Source of the DNA: Chromera velia
Taxonomy: Eukaryota > Sar > Chromeraceae
NCBI GenBank assembly: GCA_018398765.1
Contig: JAHBMJ010004429.1
Location: 8,498-58,444, forward strand
Direction of reading: 5' to 3'
DNA: 49,947 bases
Each line of letters opens with the position of its first letter. Within the stretch, counting starts at the first letter, position 1. The position numbers and the translations under genes were made by a program. The notes beneath the pieces were generated by a model. That model saw only the letters and a program-made list of their open reading frames with translations. It did not search any database and was not told where the DNA came from. Below are positions 12,285-21,954 of this stretch, one piece after another.

Positions 12285-14707
12285 TTCTGGGTGAAAGGGA
12301 GCATAGTGAGTGGAGGTGAGCGAGGGAGTGAGAGAGAGGTGCATCATGATGTTTTCAACCCGATGTCCGACTCTGCATAGCCTAGCGTGCTGGCGTTTTG
12401 TGTCTTTTGTTTTTGGTCGTGCTTTGCATTCCTGTGATTGTTCTGTTGGTGGCGTATCACGGGGTGCGGATGGGTGCTTGGGGAATTCAACTGTTTTGTG
12501 TCAATTAAATCCTGTTCTGCGTTCTTTGCTGAATGGGCTTCTGCATCCCTTCGGTCCCGTCTACCTCCCTTCCTTTCTCCCTGCTGCCTCCCCGCCTGCA
12601 CGCAGTGTGGAACCCGGAGACCTGTGCTCCAATACGCCCGTGTGCCTGCCGTCCGATGGAGCGTCCCGTCGGGTGACTTATGATGTCAGTTAGTCAGGGG
12701 AGATCTTCCTTGGGTGTAAGAGAATTATGTTTTTGGTTTCTCGCGAGTCTTCTGCCGCTCTGCTTTCCGATGGCTTTATTTGGCTTTGTAATACATATGC
12801 ACTGCAAGGGGGTTCTCCTGTCTTTCAACTTTCTTCGGAAGAGAGAATGTTGAAGTTGATGAGAATGAATCACTTTGAATGGCTTAATTCAAATGTACGT
12901 CTGGTGTTCAGGCTCACCTCCCTTCCATCTCCATGTGTGTCTACGTCCTTTCTCCTCTCCTCCCGCAGGCTGAGGCTGACGTTTTGTGGGTCCAGCAGTA
13001 CGGAGCCGGGGTCACTGACTGTTCTGGACAGCCGACCGAGGGCACCCAGGCGTTCGTGGGGGCCGAAGAGGGATCCTGTGTGACCGCATTTGACGGCCGT
13101 GCGAGACTGAAGGGAGAGGAGACGGAGGAGATCTTCGTCTCCATCCTGGGACCCCTGAAGGATGCCGACCCTGCAATTGTGTGCATGTACACACAGGAGG
13201 ATTGCAGGTGCGTGTGCATCCATGCAGACATACAACGCATGAAGCAAATCACATCTTAATACATCAGTAGAGAGTGCGTGTGTGTGGTATGTCTCAATTG
13301 AGGGGCGTGTTTGGAAGTTTCGCTTTCTGTTCCTCCGCCCGCCTCGGTCCCTCTTATTTTGTTCGTTCGACTTCAACAGTTTTGAAGTGGCCGATGGAGG
13401 AGAGGGTCCAGGAAACAGCAAAACGGGGTTTTGGGGTTCCCTCCTGCAGTGCTCTTCGCAAGCAGACTCACTCCCTTTCTCTCTCTTTTGAGTCTGTCTC
13501 CCTATCGAGTCACACAGTATGGACAGCCTCAAAACTTCCAACAAACTGAATGAACCTCTGATCTCTCATTTTATCCATTCGCATGCAGGGATCCCCTCCC
13601 CGTGTGTTTTCCTACTGGAGGAGGGTCCGACGGTTCGGAGCACCTCTGTGTGCAGCAGCCGGGAGGAGGTGAAGGGAGCTCTGCAGAAGGGTGCCCTAAC
13701 TCTGAGGACGCCCCGTTCATCAGCTTGAGATATCATGTCAGTAGTTGTGTCTGCAGACGCTATGGTGATCTGTAGGAAGAAAACCCTACCCACCTCTGCC
13801 CAAGTTTTCCTTGGGGCTATTGTTTTTGCGTGGTAAAAAACGAAAAGGGATTCGAGAACCAGTATGGAATGAATGCCCTTGTTTTTCCCTCAAAAGTTCA
13901 CAATAATGTGCTTCGAGCACCTGTTTCCTCGGAGAACAATTGAAAAGAAAATCCCACCCACTTGTCTTTCTCCAGTACTTTTTGTGCCGATCCCTTTTGG
14001 GCCCCTGGCTGAAAGTTCTTTCGATGTCTTCCCTCTCTTTTCCTGCCTGCCTGCCTGCCTGCCTGCAGAAGGAAAGCGAACGGCTGTCTCTCTCTCGATT
14101 CCCCCCAGGAGACCAGTGTAAGAGGGCAACCGAGGCAGATGTGGGTGTTGTGCAGGGGGCCTCCATTGGCACCTGTCTGAGGGTGGATGCGTCTGTCGGT
14201 GGAGAGGCGCCTCCGTCCTCTTGTGGGCCCACAAACGACGTTTGGTATCTCAAGGTCGTCTCCGCCAAGGAGGCAGTGGCCACCTTCGCCTCCGGCCCGG
14301 AACGGGAGAGACCCTCCATCGTGTGCCTTTACGACTCCGACCAGTGCAGGTAGGTGGGTGGGAAGGTTCAAAGGAGGGGTCTCTTCAAAACGTTGTGTGG
14401 AAGAGACGAGCAAAGGAGTGAGTATGCCGACGCTGTGTGCTTCTCACTCTCTTTTACCCGACACTGATCTTCTCTTTTCCTCGACCTGCACCACTTGTTC
14501 ACAAAGAGTAGAACCGGCTCGATCCCTGTTCTCTGTGTGCCAGTCCATTTTCATCTTCCTCCCTGCCTGCCTGTCTGAATGCAGCATGGAGAGCCCCCAA
14601 TGCTTTGTGACCCCCTTCTGCCAACTGACCGAAGAGGACCCTGACGGGGGATCCCGGATGATCTCTTATGACGTCAGTCTGCACACACAGAGTTAATTAT
14701 CTAAACA

Positions 14708-14738
<31 letters not shown>

Positions 14739-16940
14739 TTTGCCCGTGAGTCATTCATTTATGCATTGGTTGCTCCTTTCCTTTCTCTCTTTCTCTCTCA
14801 GAGATGACCATGACCTCTCTGATGATGCCAATAGGACTCTCGTCGCCTCCTCACTGACATTTCTTTCTTTCTATTGCCTGTATGAAGGGTTTTCTCCTGA
14901 CGTCGTATCGTGGCCATTCTCCTCTCAGACCTGCCTGCTTCGCAACGGAAGAGAGCGCAGTACTTTGAGTGAGGGAGTCCACACTGGCGTGTTGCAAATC
15001 CCCATCTTCCTTCCCTTCCGTCCTTCCTTTCTTCCTGTATGAAAATGAATGCATCCCCTTCCTTCCGGTGTGCAGCCGCGAAGTCCCAACACGATCTGGG
15101 TCCAAGCGTATCCATCTAATGTGAGGGACTGCAGTGGCGAGCCCGTGGGGGCCCAGGCGTTCGTGAACGCGCCGCCCGGCCAGTGTGTGACTGCATTCGA
15201 CGGCAGTGAGAAGCTGGAGGGAGAGGAGACGGAAAACTTCTACTTGAAGGTGGTCACAGACAACAAAACCCAAGCAACCCTCCCCTCCATTCCGGACAAG
15301 AATCAGTCGGAAGTTCTCGTGTGTTCTTTTTGGGAACCAGAGTGCCAGTCAGTTCTTTTTCTTCTTCTTGTTTTGGAAATGTTTCTTTTTTTTTCCCTTG
15401 CCTTTTCCTTTTTGAAGGTCAGAAAGTGTTCCTTTTTGCTTCTTGCCTTCCGAAAGTGAAGAGAGGGAGGGATGGAGGGAGGAGTCTGTCAGACTGTGGG
15501 TGAGGGCGGGTTTCTTTGGCATCCTTTCGTTGCTTTCAAGTTTCGAGGAGTTTGGTTTTGAAAAGGAAAGAAAACGCCATGAGTGATCGATCGTGTTGAT
15601 TGTCCACATAGAAAAATTCCCATGCAGTTCACTCACGTTTCTCACACGCATGCTCTCTTCTCCCATTAAATAACAAGCCATGTTCCGACATCCCGTACAC
15701 GAATGTTCAAGTGGCTCCCTGCTTCTTTCTCCGTGGTGCACGCGCTCGTATATGCCATGTGCGATCGTGAACTCATTCCTGCCCATTAAACCGGCAGCGC
15801 GGGCAAGAGAGAGCATGTGATCGATTCAAGTCTTCGTTGGAATGCGTTTCCGCCCCCCCGTTTTTTTTTTTTTTTCAGATTCTAAAGGTGTTTTGCCGGT
15901 CGATTTCTTAATCAACTGCAATGAGACGAGAAGAGGTTTTGTGCGGTGACGGATCACCTCCCCCGATCGATACCTGACTTGCAGATGTGGTCCGCCCGAC
16001 ATATTTGTCTGTCCTCCCTCTTCATCCCTCCCCCCCCCCCCNCCCCCGGCTTCTGTCTGTCTTGCAGATCCACAGATGCCTCCCCCCGCCCTTCTCAGTG
16101 CTTTGTGACCCCCCAGTGCTGGAAGGGACCCCAAGTGAACTACGGCCAGAGAGTCACCTATGACGTCAGTCAGCCACACACACAGGAGTCCTATCGTGTG
16201 CACCCAAGGAGAGTAGGAAGGCAAGGGACGGGTTGAGGATCCGGGCACACAGACTTGCAAGAACATCAGGGAGAGTAGGAAGGCAAGGGAAGGGTTGAGG
16301 ATCCGGGCACACAGACTTGCAAGAACATCAGGGCACGCACTGACTGCACCCCTTCCTACCTCCCTCCCTCGAACTTTACCGCATCACTGGCATGTGACTT
16401 TGCTTCCGGGGAAAGGGTCGAGAAGAAGGAAAAGGAAGAAAAGTATGGACGACTTCTGAATTTACGATCTTCTTTAGGATCCGCTCTCCATCTGGTTTTC
16501 TCTTGTCGGCCTTTTGCCCATCATTTGTTCATCCGACCAAGTCGCTGTGTGTTCTCACACTTAATTATCTCCCCCCTGCTCGATCGATTGATTTCCTTCA
16601 GATCGCTCACGACAGACTCTGGCTGGAGCAGTACGCAGAGGGAGACTACTTCTGCAAGGGGGATCCCGTGACCCAACAGCCGATTTTGAATGCAACAGCA
16701 GGAAGATGCATAGAACCACGACTAGCGGAGGGGGTACCGACGACTGACGTCCCGGCATCGTTCCGCATCATGGCGACACAACGGCGGCAGCCTGCGGGGA
16801 CAGGGAGGGATCAGTTTGGGGATCCGACCCCGGACAACATCTACCCGCACAGGGACATCATGACCCCCGTGTCGGCTGTCATCGCCTTCGTGGTTGCAGG
16901 TGGAATTTTCGCTGTGGCCTTCGCAGTTTTAATGCGATGA
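4365..16940 (+). CDS. Multi-exon tandem-module surface protein, 1226 aa
   Basis: Nineteen exons join without a stop: 4365-4489, 4579-4651, 4748-4944, 5149-5233, 8249-8808, 9282-9375, 9830-10098, 10390-10480, 10754-10986, 11400-11523, 11938-12224, 12606-12684, 12969-13207, 13589-13736, 14069-14349, 14585-14672, 15076-15347, 16068-16164, 16602-16940. Exon 1 encodes a signal peptide (hydrophobic LLFVLFVILIS). Then short A exons (pattern CFxTPxC ending near YD) alternate nine times with longer B exons (LWxQxY, Cys, GTC, then IVC-x4-5-C). This gives about six Cys per module, suggesting disulphide-bonded extracellular domains. B2 carries a Thr-rich insert. The last B lacks its terminal Cys pair and ends in a hydrophobic segment plus one Arg, which could be a membrane anchor or a GPI signal. 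Every A exon runs phase 2 to 0 and every B exon 0 to 2. I do not recognise the family; role as adhesin or coat protein is inference. Exon borders are hand-derived. Confidence 0.85.
5690..6170. repeat. (GT)n/(GA)n microsatellites in intron 4
   Basis: Mixed GT, TGTC and GA dinucleotide and tetranucleotide runs fill this part of the 3015-base intron 4 (5234-8248) of the array gene. Long open frames across it are repeat artefacts. Confidence 0.9.
6228..7938. repeat. (TTTCTC)n hexamer array, about 1.7 kb
   Basis: Almost uninterrupted TTTCTC hexamers with scattered TTTCCC, TTTCTG and TTTTTC variants extend for about 1.7 kb. The plus strand is nearly pure pyrimidine. All six frames are open in places because the repeat has no stop codons, so none of those frames is coding. 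The array lies inside intron 4 and accounts for over half its length. Variant units recur in patterns (for example pairs of TTTCCC), suggesting larger duplicated blocks. Confidence 0.97.
7946..7980. repeat. (CA)n microsatellite
   Basis: A CA dinucleotide run immediately follows the hexamer array within intron 4 of the array gene. Confidence 0.9.
8249..8808 (+). CDS. Exon 5 (B2) with Thr-rich mucin-like insert
   Basis: This is part of the exon-array gene. At 560 bases it is more than twice the usual B exon. It starts with the module motif DQIRVDAY and ends with PTIVCQSSTGC. Between them lies a Pro/Glu/Ser-rich stretch (about 8400-8575) and then a Thr/Ala block (about 8578-8745) encoded by ACN and GCC triplets. 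Such runs are typical of O-glycosylated stalks. The insert sits between the third and fourth B-exon landmarks, so it would emerge as a loop or stalk inside one module. Expansion by triplet slippage is likely. Confidence 0.8.
9158..9278. repeat. (GAAT)n and (CTTC)n tetranucleotides in intron 5
   Basis: GAAT units run from about 9158 to 9197, and CTTC units form the polypyrimidine tract directly before the exon 6 acceptor (9279-9281). Slippage in the second tract could affect splicing efficiency of exon 6. Confidence 0.85.
10141..10172. repeat. (CT)16 microsatellite in intron 7
   Basis: A pure CT dinucleotide run lies 42 bases downstream of the exon 7 donor of the array gene. Confidence 0.9.
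12235..12281. repeat. (CT)n(GT)n microsatellite in intron 11
   Basis: A compound CT then GT run starts about ten bases after the exon 11 donor. Most introns of this gene hold a similar tract close to one splice site. Confidence 0.85.
14709..14740. repeat. (TTTC)n tetranucleotide in intron 16
   Basis: Eight TTTC-type units lie downstream of the exon 16 donor in the array gene. A separate (TGCC)n tract at about 14043-14066 precedes the exon 15 acceptor. Confidence 0.85.
16208..16331. repeat. 62-bp tandem duplication in intron 18
   Basis: Two head-to-tail copies (16208-16269 and 16270-16331) differ at one position near their middle (GACGGG against GAAGGG). The copies are non-repetitive internally, so this is a recent segmental duplication and not a microsatellite. 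Confidence 0.9.
16602..16940 (+). CDS. Exon 19: last half-module plus C-terminal anchor
   Basis: This exon ends the array gene. It begins like other B exons (DRLWLEQYAEG, then Cys, then GRC) but loses the final IVC-x-C tail. A polar, Pro-rich linker follows, and then about 22 hydrophobic residues (VSAVIAFVVAGG and onward) ending in Met-Arg and TGA at 16938-16940. The absence of a cytoplasmic tail beyond one Arg fits a GPI-attachment signal as well as a type I membrane segment; the sequence cannot decide. Confidence 0.8.
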   Translation: MAHDRLWLEQYAEGDYFCKGDPVTQQPILNATAGRCIEPRLAEGVPTTDVPASFRIMATQRRQPAGTGRDQFGDPTPDNIYPHRDIMTPVSAVIAFVVAGGIFAVAFAVLMR

Positions 16941-18080
16941 GTGATCGATGCGGATTGCGTGGGAGCTTTTTTTTGTGTTTGGAGAAGTGACGCTTTGTGC
17001 ATGGATGCGTATGTGCATGTATGAATGAGAATATTTGAGTCTGCGTCTGTTCAGAACCTGTACATTTATGCATGTATGACCTCCATCGATGGTGTTTCTG
17101 CGTGAGTGCGCGTGTGCTTGTCGCTTGGTGGTGTTTTAGGCTTCGCTTTGAGCGGAGAGGGGGTTGGGGTGTCTTTTGTCCGAACGGCGGGAGGCTGCTG
17201 TTCGTTCGTCTCTGGGTGGTGGTGTTTGGGGGGACTGAAGGGTTCATCCCCGGTCTCTCGCCTGAGGGAAGCTGTCACACTGATTGTACAGGGGGAAGGG
17301 AGGTGGCAAGATCAGTGATGAGTTCAATTCAAGTGATTAGTGTGCCTGCCCGAATGGTTTTTTTATCCTTTCAACATAGGAGGGAAGAAAGATGCGGTGG
17401 CTTGGGAAGACATGGAATACGGGTACAGGCGTCTCGCTGCGTGACTGTAGACCTGCTCGGTGCGTCAGTGTTGTTGTCTCTTCTTGTTCGGTGCCATGCA
17501 GTGCCTGCCCCTCTCGACTCTACAGACGTCAGCGTTTGTTCGATCGACCGCAGAATGAATGAGTCTCCTTTGTCGTCAATTCATTTGGATGCATGAGTCA
17601 GATGACGTCACTGTCTGACACTGTCTGACATTCCTATGTATTTCCATCAAAGAAGAGGTTATCTTTCATCTCTCATGAGTGGATGGATAAATTTAGATGT
17701 AGGTAGGCCTTCCTAGATGGTCTATTAAAAAATATTTTTTATTAAACTTTATTCAAAATAAAGTTTATTGTTAGTCTTTTCTGGTTTATATTTTTTTCAT
17801 TCTTTTACTAGTTTGTATCTCTAGTTGTATTCTTGATTATAATTTCTATTAATTTTTTAGTACTACATTGCTTAGTATATTTTTAATTATCAAGTGTCTA
17901 GTCAAGTGTTCAACATTTATGTGTATAGCAAGAATTTTACTTTAATGAATCTAGGAATGAATTGATGGTTAAAGTTGCAGTGATAAGTTGATTCTTTGAA
18001 TAGGTTTTGGTGTCAAGTACTTTCAATCATGACAGTATCTTCTAACTACGCATGGGACCCTAATAAGACGCTCTCATTAG
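16941..18080. other. 3' flank of the array gene and AT-rich intergenic DNA
   Basis: The first 650 bases after the stop codon are GC-moderate and probably include the 3' untranslated region. An open frame at 17072-17596 is Trp/Gly/Arg-rich without domain features and I do not call it. From about 17620 the DNA becomes AT-rich up to the LTR retrotransposon. Confidence 0.5.
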
Positions 18081-18085
18081 CTCTT

Positions 18086-18603
18086 TATTGGGAGCCTTCT
18101 CTGTTATTGGGCGCCTTCACTACCTAAAAAGAACAAGGCTACCAGTCAGAGTTGCGCGGCTCTGATACTGCTCTAGAGACTTACATCAAAGGATAACTGT
18201 TCGAGCTTCTGTCTTCATAGAAACACAACTTGTTCATACAAAGAGTCGCTTCGTTCAACTTCATTCCGGCATACCTCTTCTTCTGATAAACCACTCTCAG
18301 GCTTTTTGGTGCTCTGCCTGTATGTGTCATATTGATTCAAGTTGTATGCACTTCATTGCATCAGTCTGCACGAAATAGACAGACGCACACGATACGCACA
18401 GTATGCGCGCGAACTGCTTTCAGGTTCTCGTCTGACGTAATTTGCTTGCAGTAGCGCGGCGGCACGCACCACTTCGATGTGGCAGTGCCAAAGTCTACAT
18501 TGTTAACCCCTTTCTACTTAAATCATATCTACTTTTCTTTCTGTCTGCAACGTACTCTTTGAATCAAAGATTCTTCGTGAAGTAGGGGAAAGTGAGCACA
18601 ACA
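18086..18603 (-). repeat. Left LTR (3' LTR of the minus-strand element)
   Basis: This 518-base direct repeat of 20974-21485 ends in ACAACA next to the polypurine tract. It has a six-base insertion relative to the other copy near 18340 and one mutated terminal base. Solo function as a promoter cannot be judged. Confidence 0.93.
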
Positions 18604-18618
18604 ATCACTCCCCCTTTC
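18604..18618 (-). promoter_or_regulatory. Polypurine tract
   Basis: On the minus strand GAAAGGGGGAGTGAT directly abuts the 3' LTR, as expected for the plus-strand priming site in reverse transcription. Together with the primer binding site at the other end it confirms the minus orientation. Confidence 0.8.
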
Positions 18619-20952
18619 AACTCTGTTCGTCCTTGAATAGATCATGCAAGCTTCTAAGACAAGTCAAAAACACGTCAGCATGGTATAAACCACTGAACCC
18701 TCGGGCCTCCCGATGTCCTGCCAGGTTTGTCCAACCATCAATGCACATTCGCACAAAGGTTTTCTGATGTATGTACATTAAGACGCTTTCTTCCAACAAC
18801 AGCCATCAAACCATTTTCATTCGCTCATCATTCATGTCGCACACCATTCATTTCGCACAATGGTGGCCCCTCTCTCTAAAATCTGGCCATTGGCAAGATT
18901 CCTTTGAGAGCGGCCATCAATTTTCACATAGGCACATTCACATTCATTGCTTTCTCTTCAAATTTATTCTTTCACTCACTGACAGTAAAGATCTTTCTTG
19001 AAAGAGAATGAATAAGGGTGAAGAATGAAGAAATAAAGATGAGGAAAAGGTGAGAACGTCTAAACAACTTTCTTCGATAATTCTACAAACATTCTTTCCT
19101 CTTCTCTTTGACTCCTACCAGTTGTTTCTCCTTTTCCCCCTTTGCTAGTTGCGTGAACCTCTCATGCCTCCTCCACCTCTTCTTCTTTCTCGTCTTCTGT
19201 CTTGTTCTAGCTTGTAACCAAGCCTGTTATCACAGCGTCGCTTGCTTTCTTCAAGAAGACTCCATGCACAATATTGCTCCATGTGGCAATTCTCTCGCTT
19301 CACTGGCTCTTCTTTTCTTTTTCATATGATGTGGCGGTGCTCTTGCTCTCTTCTTTCCGTCTCTACTCCTCTTTGGTCAACTCTTTCTGCAAAATCTTTT
19401 TTTGACAGTTCCCGACGGAGCCCGTAACGGTTCCCTTTGAGTACCATTTAGCACCGTCTAGAGGGATCACGCATCTCTGTTTCATCCAAAGTAAAATTTA
19501 ATGGCTCTAGCTTTTGCATGGTCTTTCTATGGTCTGCTTCAAAAGGAAACAAACTGTCAACCAGTATGCGATACTTTCTGTCTCTTATCACTCATATAGC
19601 TAATACAAACAAACACAATTTCCCTTCACACTGCAAAGCGATAGACCAAGCATACCACGTCATGTAAAAAAGCCAGTAGAATATGATAGTCGAGGACGCT
19701 CGTCCCACACTGATGCCGATTTCCCCCTTCTCGGCAATTCAGAAGGTAGACATTTCCACCAGAGCTCTTCTCTTCTCGGGCTTCCTCTTCTTTCACTTTG
19801 CAGTCAGTCTGGCGCGTTTCTGCACGCTGACTCTCGCTTCCCTTCTCTTCGCTTTCTTTTTTCTCCACAGACTACCAAGCAACCCGATCGATACCCCCGG
19901 CATTCCCAGTCCCCGAACGAAGAATAAGACTAAACAGGGCATGTACACACAAATCGGATCTCGGCAGTCGTGGGACATGTAGTTTTGTTTCTCTATGTCT
20001 CTTTATTCTGTCTCAACTTGAAAACTCACTCACTTGTACGTCGATTCAGGACCTCTCTCCATCCGAACTCGCTCTCTCTTGATCTTTGCATCATCCGCTT
20101 GCCGTTGCTGCTATGGGGTACGGAAGGAGACGGAAACACAACGCGGATACTTTCCCTTTCTCTGCTGACTGGAATGGACACGCCCGTCTCGCGGCCTGCT
20201 TTCTTCACTCCAAACAAGAGACGAGCTTTCATCAATAAAACAAAAGAAAAGAATTCATTCATCTCTCTTTCTTGTCTATATGCTTCCCTCTTCTTTGCTT
20301 CTGACTCTTTCGGTTCAACTCTGGCTTCTGCAATCTTTCGCGTCGGTGTTGGGGGTAGGTGGATGGTTAGGCACGCGGCCACACAGTACCGAGAATACTC
20401 CCCCTCACTCGGTCTCCTAGAACAGACCCTCCACTCGATCTCTGTTTTTCTTGTTGCGGTCTCACTTCTCCCAGAGTCCCACAGACTGAGTCGTCGGCAC
20501 CACCGTGACGGCAACTTTCTGTGGTGTTGGGTGGGCTGTAGGCACGTTATTCTTCATTTCTCCGACCGGGCGTCAAGGTAGAAGGACAAAGTAGCTGTCC
20601 ATCGCTCGACCGGTGCACGGTACTCCTGCGTCTGACCTGAGGTTCCCTTCTCTAGTTCAATCAGTGCTTCAGCTCCACTGCTCAGCTCGACGTTACTCTT
20701 CTCCTTGCAAGCTGTTCCTACTGACAGCTACCCAAACAAAGCCGCAAAAGAAACGGAACAGAAACAGGTTTCCAAGACATCTAGCTCAACTCCAAAAGGA
20801 ATAAGATTGCGATATCTCGGGCAGTACTAAAGAAATGAGCTGTGTGCATGCCTTTTTCAAAAAAAAGAATGTCAAGACTTTCAACAGTGGAACGCAAAGG
20901 GCTCAACTCTCCCAAAGTTTCTGGAGCGAACAATCTGGTGGGGCTCCCCCAG

Positions 20953-20970
20953 CCAGATGCTCTGCTACCA
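20953..20970 (-). promoter_or_regulatory. Primer binding site, initiator-Met tRNA type
   Basis: On the minus strand the sequence reads TGGTAGCAGAGCATCTGG three bases inside the 5' LTR. The first eleven bases are complementary to the CTCTGCTACCA 3' end known for many eukaryotic initiator Met tRNAs. The position and match fix the element's orientation. Confidence 0.8.
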
Positions 20971-20973
20971 GTT

Positions 20974-21485
20974 TGTTGGGCGCCTTCTCTGTTATCGGGT
21001 GCCTTCACTGCCTAAAAAGAATAAGGCTACCAGTCAGAGTTGTATGGCTTTGACACTGCTCTAGGGACTTATATCAAAGGATAACTGTTCGAGCTTCTGT
21101 CTTCATAGAAATACAACTTGTTCATACAAAGAATCGCTTCATTCAACTTCATTCCGGCATACCTCTTCTTCTGATAAACCACTCTCAGGCTTTTTGGTGC
21201 TCTGCTTGTATGTGTCGTATTGATTGCATGCACTTCATTGCATCAGTCTGCACGAAATAGACAGACGCACACGATACGTACAATATGCGCGCAAACTGCT
21301 TTCAGGTTCTCGTCTGACGCAATTTGCTTGCAGTAGCGCGGCGGCACGCACCACTTCGATGTGGCAGTGCCAAAGTCTACATTGTTAACCTCTTTCTACT
21401 TAAATCATATCTACTTTTCTTTCTGTCTGCAACGTACTCTTTGAATCAAAGATTCTTCGTGAAGTAGGGGAAAGTGAGTACAACA
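20974..21485 (-). repeat. Right LTR (5' LTR of the minus-strand element)
   Basis: This 512-base copy has intact TGTTG and CAACA ends on the plus strand. Read on the minus strand it is upstream of the primer binding site and would carry the element's promoter. Confidence 0.93.
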
Positions 21486-21490
21486 CTCTT

Positions 21491-21954
21491 ATTTAAGATA
21501 TGATGGGATTAGATTTATATTCCGAGTGCCAGACCCTTCACGGTTCACTGCCTAGAAAAGGCTTATACCGCCTTTTACTCTCATTACCGCTATGAAGAGG
21601 CTCACAATGGGACAAGAATTTAAAAAAGAGAAAAGTGGTAATGGTAGTTAATTAGTTGAACGGCGTATGGCCGCGCGGTAAACCGCGGCGTGCTGCGTGC
21701 GCGTTAATTCGTATGTTTTTCTGCGGACCGGCCCGGCCCGCCTCGCCTGGCCAAAAGCCGCCTAGCTGCGCGCCCGCGTCGGGGCCGCGGGGGTCGCTAG
21801 CCCACTGATATGCTGCCCATTGGCTGATGCCACGTTGCTGCCAGTTCATTCATGTTCATTCAGCAGTCTGCACAGGACGGTGCCAACTGGCTGGAAACAG
21901 TGCCTTGGTCCACGTTCCTGGTCGATCCTCCCGAAGCCTGAAAGAGTCTCCGGC
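21491..21954. other. 5' flank of the hydrolase gene
   Basis: About 460 bases separate the retrotransposon from the hydrolase start codon. The part at 21660-21800 is very GC-rich and CpG-rich, unlike the AT-rich DNA before it, and may contain the promoter. No motif is specific enough to call. Confidence 0.4.

Larger units (their letters stand above)
11400..15347 (+). repeat. Higher-order duplication of a two-module block
   Basis: Modules A5-B5-A6-B6 (11400-13207) match A7-B7-A8-B8 (13589-15347) in order. A5 and A7 share PVCFPT followed by a Gly-rich insert and a second Cys, unlike other A exons. B5 and B7 share GASxGTCLxVD and a YLxV strand. B6 and B8 share CVTAFDG and GEETE. The offset is about 2.19 kb. 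This indicates that a four-exon unit was duplicated in tandem after the basic two-exon unit had already diverged into two types. Confidence 0.7.
18086..21485 (-). mobile_element. Non-autonomous LTR retrotransposon, 3.4 kb
   Basis: Two direct LTRs (18086-18603 and 20974-21485) flank a 2370-base interior. CTCTT at 18081-18085 and 21486-21490 is a perfect five-base target duplication. The right LTR has the expected TGTTG start and CAACA end; the left LTR start has mutated to TATTG. A primer binding site and a polypurine tract lie in the positions expected for a minus-strand element. No gag, protease, reverse transcriptase or integrase can be recognised in any frame of the interior, so mobility would depend on proteins of another element. 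Length is intermediate between TRIM and LARD classes. The LTR differences (about two dozen by eye) show it is not brand new. Confidence 0.93.

Noticed and set aside
4645-16170. TGACGTCA words at several exon ends, like a CRE transcription-factor site
   Set aside because: They arise where the codon GAC or GAT meets the GTCAGT splice donor at the end of A exons, so splicing explains them.
17072-17596. 174-codon plus-strand open frame after the array gene
   Set aside because: Composition is Trp/Gly/Arg-rich with no domain, and it lies where a 3' untranslated region is expected.
18145-18185. CTCTGATAC within the left LTR as a primer binding site
   Set aside because: It lies inside the LTR; the true primer site is adjacent to the right LTR on the minus strand.
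19970-20581. 203-codon open frame in the LTR element interior, with a 162-codon frame opposite
   Set aside because: No gag, protease, integrase or reverse transcriptase motif on either strand, and no Cys knuckle.
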